Positions 22,620-34,949 are shown, counted from the stretch's first letter. The stretch: 64,000 nucleotides of DNA from Hetaerina americana (GCA_022747635.1 JAKTNV010000178.1:334001-398000); one strand, 5' to 3'. The notes: generated by a model not told the origin, from the sequence alone. Program-made: numbers and translations.

Positions 22620-23985
22620 TAATCCAGCCAGTTTATCATCAAACCTTTTTAACCGAATCGAATGTGGTTCACAACTTGAGAAGACATCACGACTGACTCT
22701 GCAGCATTGAAGTCGTTAGGCATGAGGACAATGAATATCTTTAAAATTTGTGAGGAATTTTCGGCAAACTAATATTATAATTTTGCCGGATTAAACCTAA
22801 TGGAGGCCAAATTTCTCACTTAGTTTGACACGATACTGATTTAATGGCCTAATTGACTATTTTTTAAGGTATTGATTGAACTTATACCTCATTCAACTTT
22901 GAAAAGAGGCGATCGCCTAAATTGAAACTCCGAAAACACTTTGAAAATAAAAATGTCCTCACCATTATTTTGTACGGTCTTAAAACATTACTGTGGATTT
23001 TCAAAGTCCATGAGAAATTCTACTACATACCTGTTCGCTAAGGGATCTGTAAAGTATTAAGTTAAAACTGCAGATGCCTACTGTTCAGATAATGACACAG
23101 GCTAAAGAGTCAATTATCTCTTTATCCGCATACCACGGCAAAATGATGCGATACAAAAAAAATCATGCGGAGCGTGAACAACAAGTTTCTCTAAAAATTT
23201 TATAGGTGAAATGTATACCTCAAATCAGATACTAGCCATCTACCACGAGAAGTCTCCTGGAATCCAGACCTGCTAAATTAGAAATTCCCCGAAATTAATC
23301 ATTCGCATGGTGGAAAAGAAAGTTTAGAAACTGAACTATCATCTTTCTAGCCGACGTGTCGATCGAAAATCGAAAATTTCACATACCCTCTTGCGGTTGA
23401 TGCCCAGCCTAACACAGATCCGAGTTTAAAACATTTCAGCCAACCAATATCACAAAACGTGAAGAGACTTAAGAAATCCACAAGTACGATGTAAATTGAT
23501 GAATACAGCATCCGCGACACAAACATCACCGCGGAGATGCGTGTTTTCGGCTGAACACTAACACGAGTAACAGAGAGGATAACAGGTAAAATGATACAAA
23601 ATTACGAATTGTGTTCTCAATTATGGGTTGGTAAATATTTTCCAACGTAAATTCTGACACTAAGGTTGACACCTAAACAAATACGACTCCTGAAAAGTGG
23701 CGTAACCAGAGTGATAAGAGTTAGGGGGGGATCATATACAACCCACGAAAAATGCAAACGGTGAACATTTACACTGAATTAACTTCCAGGAATTTCAAAA
23801 TAACATGCATCCTTTCATATTTCTTGATTACGATTCGGCACATAGAATACAATCAGAATCTATTTGTTTGCCAATTAGGAGTTCAGAATGTATTATAGAA
23901 AATAGGAATAGATTGGAGGGATGTGAGACTTATCCGCAACCTGTACATGTCTCGGGCTGCTCAGGGGTAAGTGGCGGATGAGGAG
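22620..23985. other. Unassigned AT-rich DNA
   Basis: No recognisable domain, RNA gene or repeat of this window. The 60-codon minus frame at 23347-23529 has no known motif. Confidence 0.5.
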
Positions 23986-23989
23986 CCGG

Positions 23990-24940
23990 GATGCGCAGTG
24001 GTAGGAAGAGGAATGAGTCGGAGGTGTCTATTATCACGTACTGGTCAACGTGTATGCATGTGGAGAAAATAGCTTAGGAGGCATGAGAAAAACTGGAGAT
24101 TGGAATGATAATGGATGGGGTATTCATAGAAACAGTTAGGTGTGCGGATGACCAAGCTTTAGTTTGTCAGTCAGCCAAAAGGTTATAATCATTGTTGATC
24201 GCATTAGAAAATTATTTTGATAAATGTATGAGATGAAGGCACTTGTAAACAAAACAAAGATAACGAGGATTTGAGAAAAATTAAGGCTATGATAAACTTG
24301 AAAACAGGAGAACAAAAACTAGAGCACGTGGAATAATTCGCCTACCACAGGAGTGTTTCGACTTGGACCAAAACTCTGGAAGTAGCAAGGATGAGAAGCA
24401 GACAAGCTTTCACGACGTGGATGGAGTTGATGACAAGAACGTTGACAAAGGTTGTACAGAAAAGGAACGTTAAAACTTTGATAGGGAACGCGACTTTGTA
24501 TAGCTTGGAAACATGGTTGCTGAAGCAAGATAAATGGCGTGAATTGGAAGCTGTTAAGATGTAGCTGTAGAGAAAAATGGAAAAAGTGAAGTGGACGGAA
24601 AGGAAAACATATGAGGAAACATTAGGCCTGTGGTGGAAGGAGAGGGGATTGTTGGAAGAAATCTTAAGGAAGCAGGAAAGATGGGTGGAAAAGCATTTGG
24701 CGATGGGACGTTCAAGGCTGTGACAAGAGGGGAGAACGTAAAGAAAACTAGGAAATGTAGGATAGGTATATTGGACGGAATGAAGGGAGGAAGGAAGTAT
24801 ACAGAGATGAAGAATTGTTTATTGTCGTGTCAGATGCCAAGTTGGGTTTGTTAGGGGAAACCGATAAATGTATCGTTGTAAAACCCACAAAATCTACTTT
24901 AAGCGGTAGAATACCAATATTAACAATAATTATGCACATA
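23990..24940 (+). mobile_element. RTE-like LINE, 3' half with RT catalytic box
   Basis: One of the longer LINE copies here. Order on the plus strand: the part before the catalytic box, 'EKLEIGMIMDGVFIETVR' (about 24087-24140); the RT catalytic box in 'CADDQALVCQSAKRL' (24141-24185), where the two aspartates are intact; a thumb region in several frames; 'ETWLLKQDKWRELEAVKM' (about 24507-24560); 'MEKVKWTERKTYEETLG' (about 24577-24630); 'LLEEILRKQERWVEKHL' (about 24651-24702); then 'GILDGMKGGRKYTEMKN' region (about 24766-24815). The 3' tail around 24890-24940 (ctactttaagcggtagaat) matches 53005-53030. Non-LTR elements copy themselves by target-primed reverse transcription; stops and frameshifts make this copy dead. 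The 5' half with the endonuclease is missing. Confidence 0.8.
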
Positions 24941-24944
24941 ACTA

Positions 24945-27900
24945 GCTGTAAATAATGGGACTTCTTAAAATTACCGAGCCCTCTTTGCAGCCACATTTAA
25001 TATAATTTTATTAATAATCGGCCAATGAATCAGAGCTTCAGAGCTCAAGAAAAATTCTAATATTTGTTGGCTTTTAACTTCTACAAATATTGTGAGATTT
25101 TTAGGTAGAGATAACTTCTGTCGAAATAGTAACTGCGCAAGAAGGGTGATACAACTTTCCTTGAATACATTTGAAACCTTCATGGGTCATCTTTGGGTCA
25201 CCTTTGAAGATTTTCATTAGGCAAACCAATCAATTAACAGCAACTGATTTTTAACAGGAAGTGCGAGTCATGAGTACAACTAGCATAATAACTAAGGAAT
25301 AATTGAACGACAATTCTTCCAATGGATTTCGAACATAATGGTTACTGTGTATACGAGTCTATATAAACAAGGTCAAATCTGAGAACGGATAAAAATGAGA
25401 CGACCCAATTACGAGAATCAAGCGGGAAAGAAGTTAATTTTATTTATAACCATTTCTTACAGTAAGACAATCTCAACGAACGAATATCCAGAAAATTCTT
25501 CACTAAAATCACATGAAAGCTCACATAGAGTATTTTTGTTTTCATTCTGCTGGGGCAACAATGAAAAATATACGACGTCAAATTTTCCTGACTGGCGGGG
25601 GAACCTCACAAGGAGGCATGACCCCAAAGGAGGAGACTAGGTGCCCTTTTGACCCAGAGAACGCATGCCTGGGAACCGCTTCCGAATAAAACAACCGGAG
25701 CGAAAATCAAAATCACCCCAAAATCTTATTCACGGGGCGAAACACTCCGAGACCGACCGGCGCTGAGACATGTAAACGGGTCCAAAGACCTTCCTCGCCA
25801 ACAACCCTCATCAACGGAGTCCTTAAAAAAATCATTCGCACAATCTCTAAGTGGGCGTTTAAAACGGCGGTCCGTCGCGGCATGCCATGACGACAGTCAA
25901 ACTGTATATAACGACGCGGCCGGAGATCGTAAAGCATTAATTGGCGCTCAATTGATCCATTTGTTGATAAACGGGCTATCAACAGCGAGCATCGTCCCCT
26001 GAACCAAACTGACAAATTAACCGAGGGCAATTAGAAAAGTCAACAGTTTGGTCCAGCTCGAATTCAAGATATGTTTACAGAAAAAAATTACTAGAGCAAA
26101 TCATTGCAGCGTAAGTATGACGTATGTAAGGGTGGTGAACATATTGACCTGTCTTAAGAAGGTACAATAAAAATATTTTCCAGTGCCAGATTCGGAATAC
26201 TCATCAGAAGATCGAATTCATGGATGGAGATAAAACTAAAAGTTTAGAGGTGTCTCTCGTATATTAAAAGAAAAAATTAAGTTGATAACCAAAAAGATAT
26301 TAAATCACCGATAGTCAATAAACCACGCTGATCAGCCCAAAGGTCACTTATCAAACCGAACTTCGGATTGATAAGGGTGGTTTTTTGATTGTCTATATTG
26401 GCCAATCAAATCCCGGTATAAATCAAGATTTTGGTTGACAATTAGGACGCAAACCATCTCCGTAGACGATCCTCCCAAGACCGGACCAAAAAAGACTATC
26501 AATTTTGTTTTTGTTGCGTTCGCCAGCAGTTCTGATGAATTAAGTAAACCGAGGACGCAAAAGGACTTCTGTCTTTGGAATGAATATATCTAATAGGCCA
26601 CGAATGCGGGCTGATACGCATGAGTGATCACTTTTATGCAGATATTAAAAATATCAATATTCAATTCAATTAATTGTCACTCATGGGATTGATAGCGATC
26701 GTGTTGACACTGTTTAGCGTAATGAAGCAGATTGTAAAACGAAGATGAGTCTCCATGCAACGTCACAAAGAACGACTATGGTAATCGAATGCTTTAAAGT
26801 AATAAAGAGAATGCTATTGGATTCTGTAGATGGAAATATTTTAATTAAAGCACCTATTGAAATTACGATCCCAATATAGTTACGAGCAATTTCCTCAACA
26901 TAGACAGAAGTCCTGTTGGGGAACAAACTTAACAATTCGGGGAAAGAATATTGCTTTCAACCACATTAACGTGTATCGTACCACCCGCAACCACTCTTTA
27001 TCGATCGAACTGCCCCATCGGAACGTGAATCAACCTCGCCAAGTAACCTGGAAGGCATTTCCGGCCGTGCAAGCTTTGCAAGTCGGCAGAATTTGTCCTC
27101 GTCTTCCTGTACCCATTCGTTCCTGAGAAATCTTACCATCATCAAATTTCTTCAAGTGAAATGATTTTGGGTTCTCCGAAGGCCATCTGTAATTAGCCCT
27201 TTCTGCGAGGAATTTGCTTGATCGGAGTAATTATATCGACCGTTCATGTCACGAGTGTCTAACCTTTCGGATTTTCTGGGCCAGTTAGACAGAAGACAAA
27301 AATTGTCTTTCCAACGCATAAAATACAAAACTCCTACGATAGCTGATGGAAAAATAATACTCCAAGGGCAAGTTTCGTGATAGCGCAGCTATATCATTAA
27401 AATAGTAAGAAGTACTTCGTCTTTTTTCAAATATGTTAGGCCATAAAGCATACCAATTTACGAGAAGGACAAAAGAAACACAAACCTAACTATTTATAAC
27501 TAAATTATTTTTCACAAATATTCAATCTCTTAAAAAAACAAAACAAAAAAGAGTAGGGTACAACTGGTGGGATATTTGACACTTAATTGAGAAACACTAG
27601 CCCTGTTCGGTGAAAATAGTTACAATCCTTGGTGAGCTTTTCACGGTGACCATCAGATATTTTGGTTTTAATTAATCATGATGAGATTCATTCTTAATCA
27701 CTATTATTCACACACATAGTAAAAGTATAGGAAACCATTTAGTAATGGTAGTTTAAACTTCCTCGCAGAACTACATTCGTGGCCATCCCGGGCCGCATAC
27801 GGGGACCTCGGGCCGAGCATCTCCAGTTTATAACGTTCGTCGGTCACATTTTCAAATACGCCACAAACAAATTTTACTTTCATCAAAAGTTATAGCACTT

Positions 27901-27985
27901 CGATAGATCAATAAGCTTCAAAAGACTCCACAGATACGTGAAAACTTCCTTCCACAAGTTAACAAAATTGTCATTCACTAATAAA
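24945..27985. other. Mostly unassigned DNA
   Basis: Apart from the SINE tail at 26320-26400 nothing was assigned. 25590-25960 is CpG-rich and has overlapping frames of 117 (plus) and 105 codons (minus) without recognisable motifs; their overlap and composition argue against a gene. Other frames of 60 to 89 codons at 26714-27126 and 27704-27886 are likewise unrecognised. Confidence 0.5.
26320..26400 (+). mobile_element. SINE family B, 3' tail only
   Basis: 'tatcaaaccgaacttcggattgataagggtgg' in pieces (about 26349-26380) is the stem-loop tail of family B: 'tatcaa(a)ccgaa' pairs with 'ttcggattgata'. It is followed by 'ttttttgattg', as at 43710-43722. The head and body are absent. Confidence 0.55.
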
Positions 27986-27989
27986 TGAA

Positions 27990-28400
27990 AAACACTATGA
28001 GGATCTGCAAGCAACCTGAAAGCTATGGATCAAATAATCGGGAATATTATACCTGCATCAACAAGAAGAAAACTAGCATCCTTTTGTGTGTGCGTGTGGA
28101 AGAGTGAAGCTGGAGGCAGATACCACAATTCGAGGAAAAAACCTAGAGCAATTGGTATACCTAATCTATCTGGGCAGCAGAATAACTTGCGATGAAAGAA
28201 GTTCGACCGTCATCAAGAGAAGAATAACTCAATCTAATAAAGCGTTCCTGAAGAAGAGGCAACTACTACAGGGAGTTCACACCTGAGTCTGCAAGCTAAG
28301 AAATAGTTGGTCAAAAATTCGTTGAAGTAGAACATGGCACTCTACAGATCAGAGACATCAACCATTAGAGAAGTGGACCAGAGAAGGATAGAAACCTTTA
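27990..28400 (+). mobile_element. RTE-like LINE family A, region after the RT box
   Basis: Plus-strand frame from 28086: 'CACGRVKLEADTTIRGKNLE' then 'YLGSRITCDERSSTVIKRRI' and 'QSNKAFLKKRQLL', ending in a stop at 28284. These are the blocks after the RT catalytic box. 28330-28400 continues as 'NMALYRSETSTIREVDQRRIE', the block with the conserved 'ETWT'. Same family as 31371-31830 (-), 48690-49410 (-) and 61490-62190 (+). The RT catalytic box itself is upstream and missing. Confidence 0.75.
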
Positions 28401-29130
28401 AAAATACTGGAGGAGAATTCTGAAGATTTTACGGAGGGATAAAGAGAGGAAAAAGGTGGTATGAAGAAAAACAGAACAAACAGTACATGCATAAGACAAA
28501 CTAAGAATTTTGTAAAACAAGAGAAGATATCATGTGATGAGGGAATTAACACCGAAGAGAGAAAAATGGAATGCAGTATTAAACCAATCGGATGATTCAA
28601 ATACTGATGAAAATGATCTGAATTAACAAATATGCCCAAAAAAATCAACAAATATTTTCACACGGACAAGCTGTATTTACTTATTCATTTGAAGCAATTC
28701 AAACTGAATTAAATGTTCTTTTGATGCCTTACCAAGATCTTAAACTTCCAGTTGTCATCCATGTTCACATGCGGAAGTTGTGTGATCATGTGTAAAGTGT
28801 GCGATGATTGTACACGCCTTGAGGCACAATAAATTAGTTAGAAACGAGGGAAGATACCGTGAGGGAGAAAAAGGGACGTGAACGAAGGATAAATAAAGAT
28901 AGATAGATGATCGTCTTTATTTTGGGGCGAGATTGAGACTATGGAGTCTCTTTTACCACCTAACACCTTGATAAAGACAGGAACGAGAAGGATAAATAAA
29001 AAGGGGCATAAAACAGACATGCTATCTGGGAGCGAGAAGATAGAGTGTACTGAGCTGAACACTGAATAGAGTAGAATGGAGGGCTGCAGTGAAGCAATCT
29101 TAGGAATGAAATACTGATGATGATGATGAC
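28401..29130 (+). mobile_element. RTE-like LINE family A, decayed 3' end with TGATGA tail
   Basis: Coding traces fade after 28420, but 29065-29110 (tagaatggagggctgcagtg) matches, in reverse complement, the 3' end of the family A copy at 48740-48760, and the sequence ends in 'ctgatgatgatgatgac' at 29114-29130. Short TGATGA-type simple repeats are typical of RTE 3' ends. The stretch 28630-28830 is unrelated AT-rich sequence and may be an insertion. Confidence 0.55.
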
Positions 29131-29134
29131 ATAA

Positions 29135-31185
29135 ACGAAAACGTGACTACAAGAGAATTAAGGCAACGAATTACAACATAAGCTTACGGCTAAGGGAAAA
29201 CTCCGGACATCAGAAAAGATGGAATTATAGCAAGCAGTTATGAGTGGAATAAGCGAATAACTTAAATGGGTCTTTCTATTAGTATAATTACGTGAACAAT
29301 CGACAAAAATTGTGAATTAACTTCATTAGTTTTTTTTCCCATTCAGCGTTCGTACGGGTAATGCGGACCGATCCCTCTTAGATTATTTTGCAGTACACTT
29401 CAGTTTGACTTCTTACACGGCGCCACGTTGATTGACTGCGCACATGGATGAGACAGATTTACTATCTATATCGCCCCCACACCTAGCGTTCTCTTTGTAC
29501 GTTTCCATTACGTTAAGGAGCAAGGCGTCGCTCGATGCGCGTGCTCCGTGTTTTCCCCTTCACGGAATAGGGGAAAAGTCCCCTTCCCCTCCTTTCGACA
29601 AGGTAGAATCGCGCGATTAACTTATCCCCGCCCCCGTCATTTGAGTCTCCTACAAAGAAAAGTTCGGCGGAACAGAAAGGGCTGCAGCAAAATCAATCAG
29701 CGGGTTTTCGTCGTCTAATCAAATTGCGGATTGCTGACGATGGAATTCCCGTAAATGCAATTGATGCGCGTCGACGTCTATAAATTAAAAAAAAAACTCT
29801 GGCCAACATAGGAGCGGACTAAAGATCGGGGACTTGAGCGTGTGCATATCCGAGTTCTACAAACACAAATCGATGCTTTAAACCCCGATTATTTGCTAAT
29901 TTGACATTTTGGCATTGCATCAAAAGTCACGGCGCACCCCAATACGTTCCTATGCACCAATATATTGCACCATATTATCCCCCATACCGTCCTTCGTTGA
30001 CCTCACGTTCCTGACTCACGAGTGCAGATGCTCATGACGTGCGTTGTATTCATTGCGTGGTATACTACGAACGCTTGGTTACCAAGTACTGCATATATTA
30101 CACATGAAGATTGACACTTATTTTCAGAGCAGAGGCTTAATAAATTGATGTTGGTTGGTGCTTATAATAAAACATACATGGCGTATGAATTGGAAAAGAT
30201 GTTCAAATAAATCTCAAATGGTGAACTTGAATCGACATTTGATCTCGGTAAACATGGTGGATTGCGAATTAGAAAAGCAATAAAACTCTAAGGTGATCTC
30301 TCAAGATCCATCCAAGCTCCACAGGGCAGCACGATGTGACGTCAGCGGAAATTTACATGAGATAGGATTTATCTATTTTATTGTCAATTGTTTAACGTAC
30401 AACAAATATAAGTCAGTTGAACATAACATTATACCGCTTGGCTTTTCCACATCAACGTTAGTTTACCGTTATCGGGAGCAAGAAAGAGATTAAGCCAAGC
30501 TTCGTCAGTGGGCAAATCACTCAGATGATTTGTAGTGAGTGGTGTTAAAATTCACTGAAAGAATCGTTACGTTTTGTTTCCGCTTAGCAAATAGATGAAC
30601 GCCAGTATCGCGCTATTTGTTAGTGGTTGTGTTTTATAATAATAAAATATAATTTGTTTCTAAAGTCCTTACGCTAATGCATAACAAAATAAAACTAAAT
30701 TTTCATTGATATCAACGATGTTTTTCTCTCGTCTCTGATTTCATCTACACAATTAAATATAGAACGAACAAAAAATTAAAACAGAATTCCCAATGCATCA
30801 ATTTAAATCTGCAAGAACTGATTTTTCATTAATTGAAATACAATATCTTATATATTTTCGGTCATGTTTTGTATTTGTAATTATACTACGAGTTTTCACA
30901 TTACAATACGTTTCCATCTATCGTTACGAGCAAAGATAAAAAAATAAGCAACCAAACGAGCACGGTTTGTTGTCTAATATTTGGAAATAACCCAATAAAA
31001 TATAAAAATTTTACGAACATTAAATTCTACATTATTCCTCGGAGACATTTTTGATTCGTTGAATTCGTTCAATTGTGAATTCAGACTGAAAAAACTACAG
31101 GCTTCCATTATTCCATATTTAGTATTAATTCCGTCTCACCCCTGGTATACGTCCGCCTATATTTTACCCATGTACTATCGTCTTC
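29135..31185. other. Unassigned DNA
   Basis: No repeat of this window and no recognisable coding motif. 29400-29640 is CpG-richer than the rest. 30550-31180 is very AT-rich. Confidence 0.5.
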
Positions 31186-31189
31186 TTCT

Positions 31190-31900
31190 TCTTCGCGTGA
31201 ACTTTCCGTAAATGTTTCCTTGTACTATGTTCCTAACTAATCCTATGTTCCTCAAGGTGTGTTCAATTTATCTAGTTCTACTTTGACATAGATTTTTCTC
31301 CACATGGACTACATAAATTTCCTCTTCTGCTCTTCTATATGCTTCCTCGTCCCTCACGTTGGCTCTCCATTTAATCATCAGCATTCGCCTCCAGCACCAT
31401 GTTTGAAAGGCTTCTATTCTTCGCTGGTCCACTTTTCATATGTTCCACGTGTCTAATCCGTAGGTTGCCATGACGAACTGCTTCCGTGTTTGTAACCTTT
31501 GGTTCTTTGGACCCAGCAGTTTGCCTCTTCTTCAGGAACGCCTTCTGAGCTTGAGATATTCTCCGCTTGGGGTGGGTCGAACTACTTGCATCCCAAGTTA
31601 ACCTGCCGCCAAGGTAGATTGCGATATCTGTCTTCAGCTCCTCTCTTCCACACACATGGATTTTAGATTCCTTCTTGTTGATGTTCATATTGAATTCCCG
31701 AATTAATTGGTCCGTAGGATTCAGATTAACCTTCAAGTTCTCTCACTCTCCTGCTAATACTGCGATACCATCTGCGAAACGGAGCAGGTTAATTTCTTCA
31801 TCATTCACCTTGATTCCTTTGAAACTGCAATCTTGTGCTTCCACTATTGGCACTTGTAGATACATCCTCGTCTAATTCCTTTGTTCAATTTGACTTGAAA
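31190..31900 (-). pseudogene. RTE-like LINE family A, RT and C-terminal part, RT box mutated
   Basis: Minus strand: 'FKGIKVNDEEINLLRFADGI' (about 31767-31826) carries the RT catalytic box. The canonical FADD reads FADG at 31767-31778, so the second catalytic aspartate is lost. The 121-codon frame 31736-31371 continues after a stop: 'REFNMNINKKESKIHVCGRE', 'YLGGRLTWDASSS', 'KRRISQAQKAFLKKRQ', then 'EANADD'. It matches 28086-28284 and 48690-49410 block by block. The endonuclease domain and most of the RT are absent. It lies in a region with no other coding signal. Confidence 0.8.
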
Positions 31901-32029
31901 GAAACTTTTTACAATCAGTAAACTGAACACTAAGGGCTTTTCCGATACGGAGCAATGCCCCTGGCCTTCCTGGTACCCGTTGATAAAAAGATAAAGAATG
32001 ATATCCAATCAAACGATCGCCGCTGGGTC

Positions 32030-32640
32030 ATTCGACACGAGTCAGGAAAGGAGAAGGACAGAAGACATGGGAGGAGGGACGTGGCTGAGGGTGCGGGATT
32101 GGTGCATTAGTGAGGGGGAGGGATTGGGCGATTAAGGGGAGAGTGAGACAAAAACGGGGGTGGGGAGGTAGGGAGAGGCATAAGAGGGTAGTTTCGTTCT
32201 CCGGACGCGAGGGCTCTCTTGCACGCGCAGCACGGTCGCGATCGTGGCATTTGCGGCACTGAAGGAGGAAGGGGCGAGACATGTCCGATGCACCACGGGG
32301 AGGGAGCACCAGGTGTCCCCCCCCCTGCTTCCCCCTTCCCTCGTGGGCGCGTGCATTACAGCGCTCTGCTCCTCTGAGAAGGAGGAGGAAAAGTAGACAG
32401 CGAGGTCGGCGACCCGATTTCCACCCTCTCCTCCACCCCCCTTTGGCCGGAGCGTGTGGGGCAGGGAAGGGTGAGTGGCGGGGGTGGGGGAAGCGAGACA
32501 AAGACGCGAGCGGCCGACGTCCTCCTGCCCCCTGGAATCCAATTTCGGAAGGGGTTGGCTGGGGGGGGGGGGAAAGAGGGTTGAAAAAAAAGCTCACCTA
32601 CCCTTCCGATGACCCGCTCTAAAGAGCGGGTGATCATGAG
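32030..32640. other. CpG-rich, GC-rich tract
   Basis: From about 32030 to 32640 the sequence changes from AT-rich to strongly GC-rich with many CpG (for example 32215-32250 and 32500-32520) and G or C runs (32320-32332, 32560-32572). Frames of 189, 136 and 128 codons on the minus strand and 113 on the plus strand overlap each other and encode low-complexity Pro, Arg and Ser-rich products, as expected when stops are scarce. A CpG island is possible; no promoter element or exon could be tied to it. Confidence 0.4.
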
Positions 32641-32644
32641 AACG

Positions 32645-33825
32645 AAGGCGGCCAAGTGATCACGGACGTACCCCGTAAACAAAGAAGGCCAAATTTTAAA
32701 GCAGACGTATTGGATCGTGACTGCATGAGTCCAAGGTGTCACCTTAGTTACTGCACGAATGACCAGAGATGAAAAATAATGTAACGATCTAATACCTAAT
32801 TCGTTAACAGGATGATGGGAAATGGATAATTTTTAAGCAAGCTAGTTAATATTTTAGGCGTATATCTGCACCATTAAACCACACTTTTGCCGGTAGCACT
32901 CTACTGCTACGAGTATAAGATCATGCGTAAAATCTTGGATTTGCGATGTCATTTTCTAAAAACACCTTACAAGGAAGGACTGTTTAATCTTTTTCATTCG
33001 GTAGAGTGCACTTAAGATTACAAATAGCGATAATTTGATAAAAATGATAAATACCTGACATTTAGATGCAACTATATGCTGCGCATTTCCATCACTGAAA
33101 TGACGGAAGGCTGTTTACTTCGCCTAAGAGTAAACTACGTAAATGTAACGTTCGAAATTATCAGGGTGAACTCTTTTAAAATCTGAGGAATAATAACCGA
33201 CACGAATTTACTTTATAAATACCACCTGTTATGGATAAAATTCTGTCTAAGAGGATACAGGCTCGAAGCTGTAACAATTTTACGATAACTTTTTTCTCCT
33301 ATATTCTAAATATACCAAAATAAAAACCCCTTACTCTTCCATAAATCACCAGTTTCCCGGATAAGCGGCAGGCCTGATTTTGTAAACGTAGGGAACCTAT
33401 CTGACACTGGAAAATTTAATATGGGATAGCATGATGAAATTGAGAAAATTCGTGAAGTTCATTGGTCCGCACCAACACTGATACATTCAAACCAATCCTG
33501 TTCATTTCATCGGGCGTCAAAACTTTGGGCCTTCTTCTTTGTCGGACTTAAATTTTTAATTTCTGTTGGTACGGTTAGAACAGTTTGAAATAACACCAAA
33601 ATGCCCTTAATCAAACGCAGACACAACTCCCACCGTTCTGTATCTTGAATCACATCGCGATCAAAGATGGCTGGTATTGATTTCGAAATCATCAATTTCA
33701 TCAAAATTTCGCCGAAATCAGGCGAACATGCGCCTAAAATTCCTTAATATACATAGATAAAAAAAGGAATACTATACAACTGATTTTTTACAGTGACTCA
33801 CGTTTTGTTATACTAAATAATAGAC
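32645..33825. other. Unassigned AT-rich DNA
   Basis: Nothing recognised on either strand. The 65-codon minus frame at 33507-33704 has no known motif. Confidence 0.5.
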
Positions 33826-33828
33826 TAA

Positions 33829-33965
33829 GTACATAAAATTGTTTAAATAACCGCAGCCTAGCCGCACCATTTGACCTTTCTGTTTTCTTTTCTCTTTTTA
33901 AATATTAGGTTGATTTACGTTCCGGAGCTAGTATAAAGGAATTTATAAATAATAAATAAATATAA

Positions 33966-34003
<38 letters not shown>

Positions 34004-34170
34004 ATATATATATATATATATCTATATATATATACATTTATATTTATTATTTATAAATTCCTTTATACTAGCTCCGGAACGTAAATCAACCTAATATTTA
34101 AAAAGAGAAAGGAAAACAGAAAGGTCAAATGGTGCGGCTAGGCTGCGGTTATTTAAACAATTTTATGTAC
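33829..34170. repeat. 342-bp near-perfect palindrome with (TA)n centre
   Basis: The left arm, 33829-33969, and the right arm, 34034-34170, are reverse complements over about 137 to 141 bases. I find one substitution (near 33887 against 34112) and one 4-base indel in the 'aataaataaa' part. The centre, 33970-34033, is (TA)n interrupted by two 'tcta' words. Both ends read 'TACATAAAATTG...' outward-in, so a TA target site with long terminal inverted repeats is possible, as in Tc1/mariner-like MITEs. It may instead be a foldback element, an inverted duplication or a sequencing artefact. It has no coding capacity. Confidence 0.9.
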
Positions 34171-34194
34171 ATACATACATATGCATGTATATGT

Positions 34195-34239
34195 GTTATT
34201 AGTATATAAATAATATATATATATATATATACTAATAAC
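34195..34239. repeat. Second small inverted repeat with TA core
   Basis: Arms 34195-34206 (gttattagtata) and 34228-34239 (tatactaataac) are exact reverse complements around an AT core. It lies 24 bases past the large palindrome. Confidence 0.8.
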
Positions 34240-34244
34240 TCCGA

Positions 34245-34675
34245 TATTTTTTGTGGATTAGCGACGCAAGGCGGTATAGCTTCGACTTCACCATATCGCA
34301 GAATCACGGATGCCCCCGTCCCATCGTTTCGATTTAAAATTATTGCATCTCTTTTTTTTCTTCATCGTCGGAAATTAAAGAAGAGGCCGTTATTTTCTTC
34401 GTATCTATCGTGTTGCATGCTGGATTAGAAACAACTCCCTTTTATTGAACGACAAGATACATACAGACAAGGCGAGGACTATCTTCGTGTTCCTAGTGTC
34501 GATGGAATTTTAAGGAGAAGACACGCGTCTGTCTCTTTAAGGAATATCTGAAATTGCCGGCACAACTTATCTCTCCCTTGGTCTTCCGAAAAACAATGCC
34601 CTCGGTAATCTTTGAACTGGAGGGGCATGACTTTACTGCGCCGGGTCTCATGAAATTAATTGCTTTAAAGTTCCA
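34245..34675. other. Unassigned DNA
   Basis: No repeat or coding motif recognised; the 68-codon minus frame at 34493-34699 runs into the next SINE. Confidence 0.5.
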
Positions 34676-34677
34676 AA

Positions 34678-34943
34678 GAAACTGCGGGAGATGCCGCAAC
34701 AGTAACTTTTAACGGAGTCATCCGCTAATGTGCATTTCAATGCAACAATTTCAGAGTGTAAAAATCATTCGCCTTGACTGGGATTCGAACCCAGATCCCT
34801 CAATATCCGGTCGAGTGCTTTAGCCACTTAAGCTATCGAGGCGTCCACTTAAGCTATCGAGGCGTCGGATATTGAGGGATCTGGGTTCGAATCCCAGTCA
34901 AGGCGAATGATTTTTACACTCTGAAATTGTTGCATTGAAATGC
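34678..34943. mobile_element. SINE family A foldback: minus copy joined head-to-head to a plus copy
   Basis: 34678-34844 is a family A SINE on the minus strand: tail (ctgcgggagatgccgcaaca), body, B box and A box, ending in 'gcctcgatagcttaagtgg' at 34825-34843 (reverse). The tRNA-like head folds with a 7-base acceptor-like stem with one mismatch. From 34866 the same sequence runs back on the plus strand: 34732-34809 and 34866-34943 are identical reverse complements over 78 bases. Between them a 21-bp unit is repeated exactly in tandem (34824-34844 and 34845-34865). The plus arm lacks its first part and its tail. Identity of the arms suggests a recent event. Confidence 0.9.
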
Positions 34944-34949
34944 TTTAAA

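Noticed and set aside
25649..26002. 117-codon plus-strand frame in a CpG-rich stretch
   Set aside because: A 105-codon frame overlaps on the other strand and neither shows a known domain; could not be supported as a gene.
32028..32597. 189-codon minus-strand frame as a protein gene
   Set aside because: Low-complexity Pro, Arg and Ser-rich product in a GC-rich tract; three other long frames overlap it on both strands, as expected from scarce stops.
34770..34845. A real tRNA gene at the tRNA-like head
   Set aside because: It continues into a shared SINE body, has an acceptor-stem mismatch and an atypical anticodon loop, and related heads at 13388-13545 and 15648-15822 are followed by the same body.
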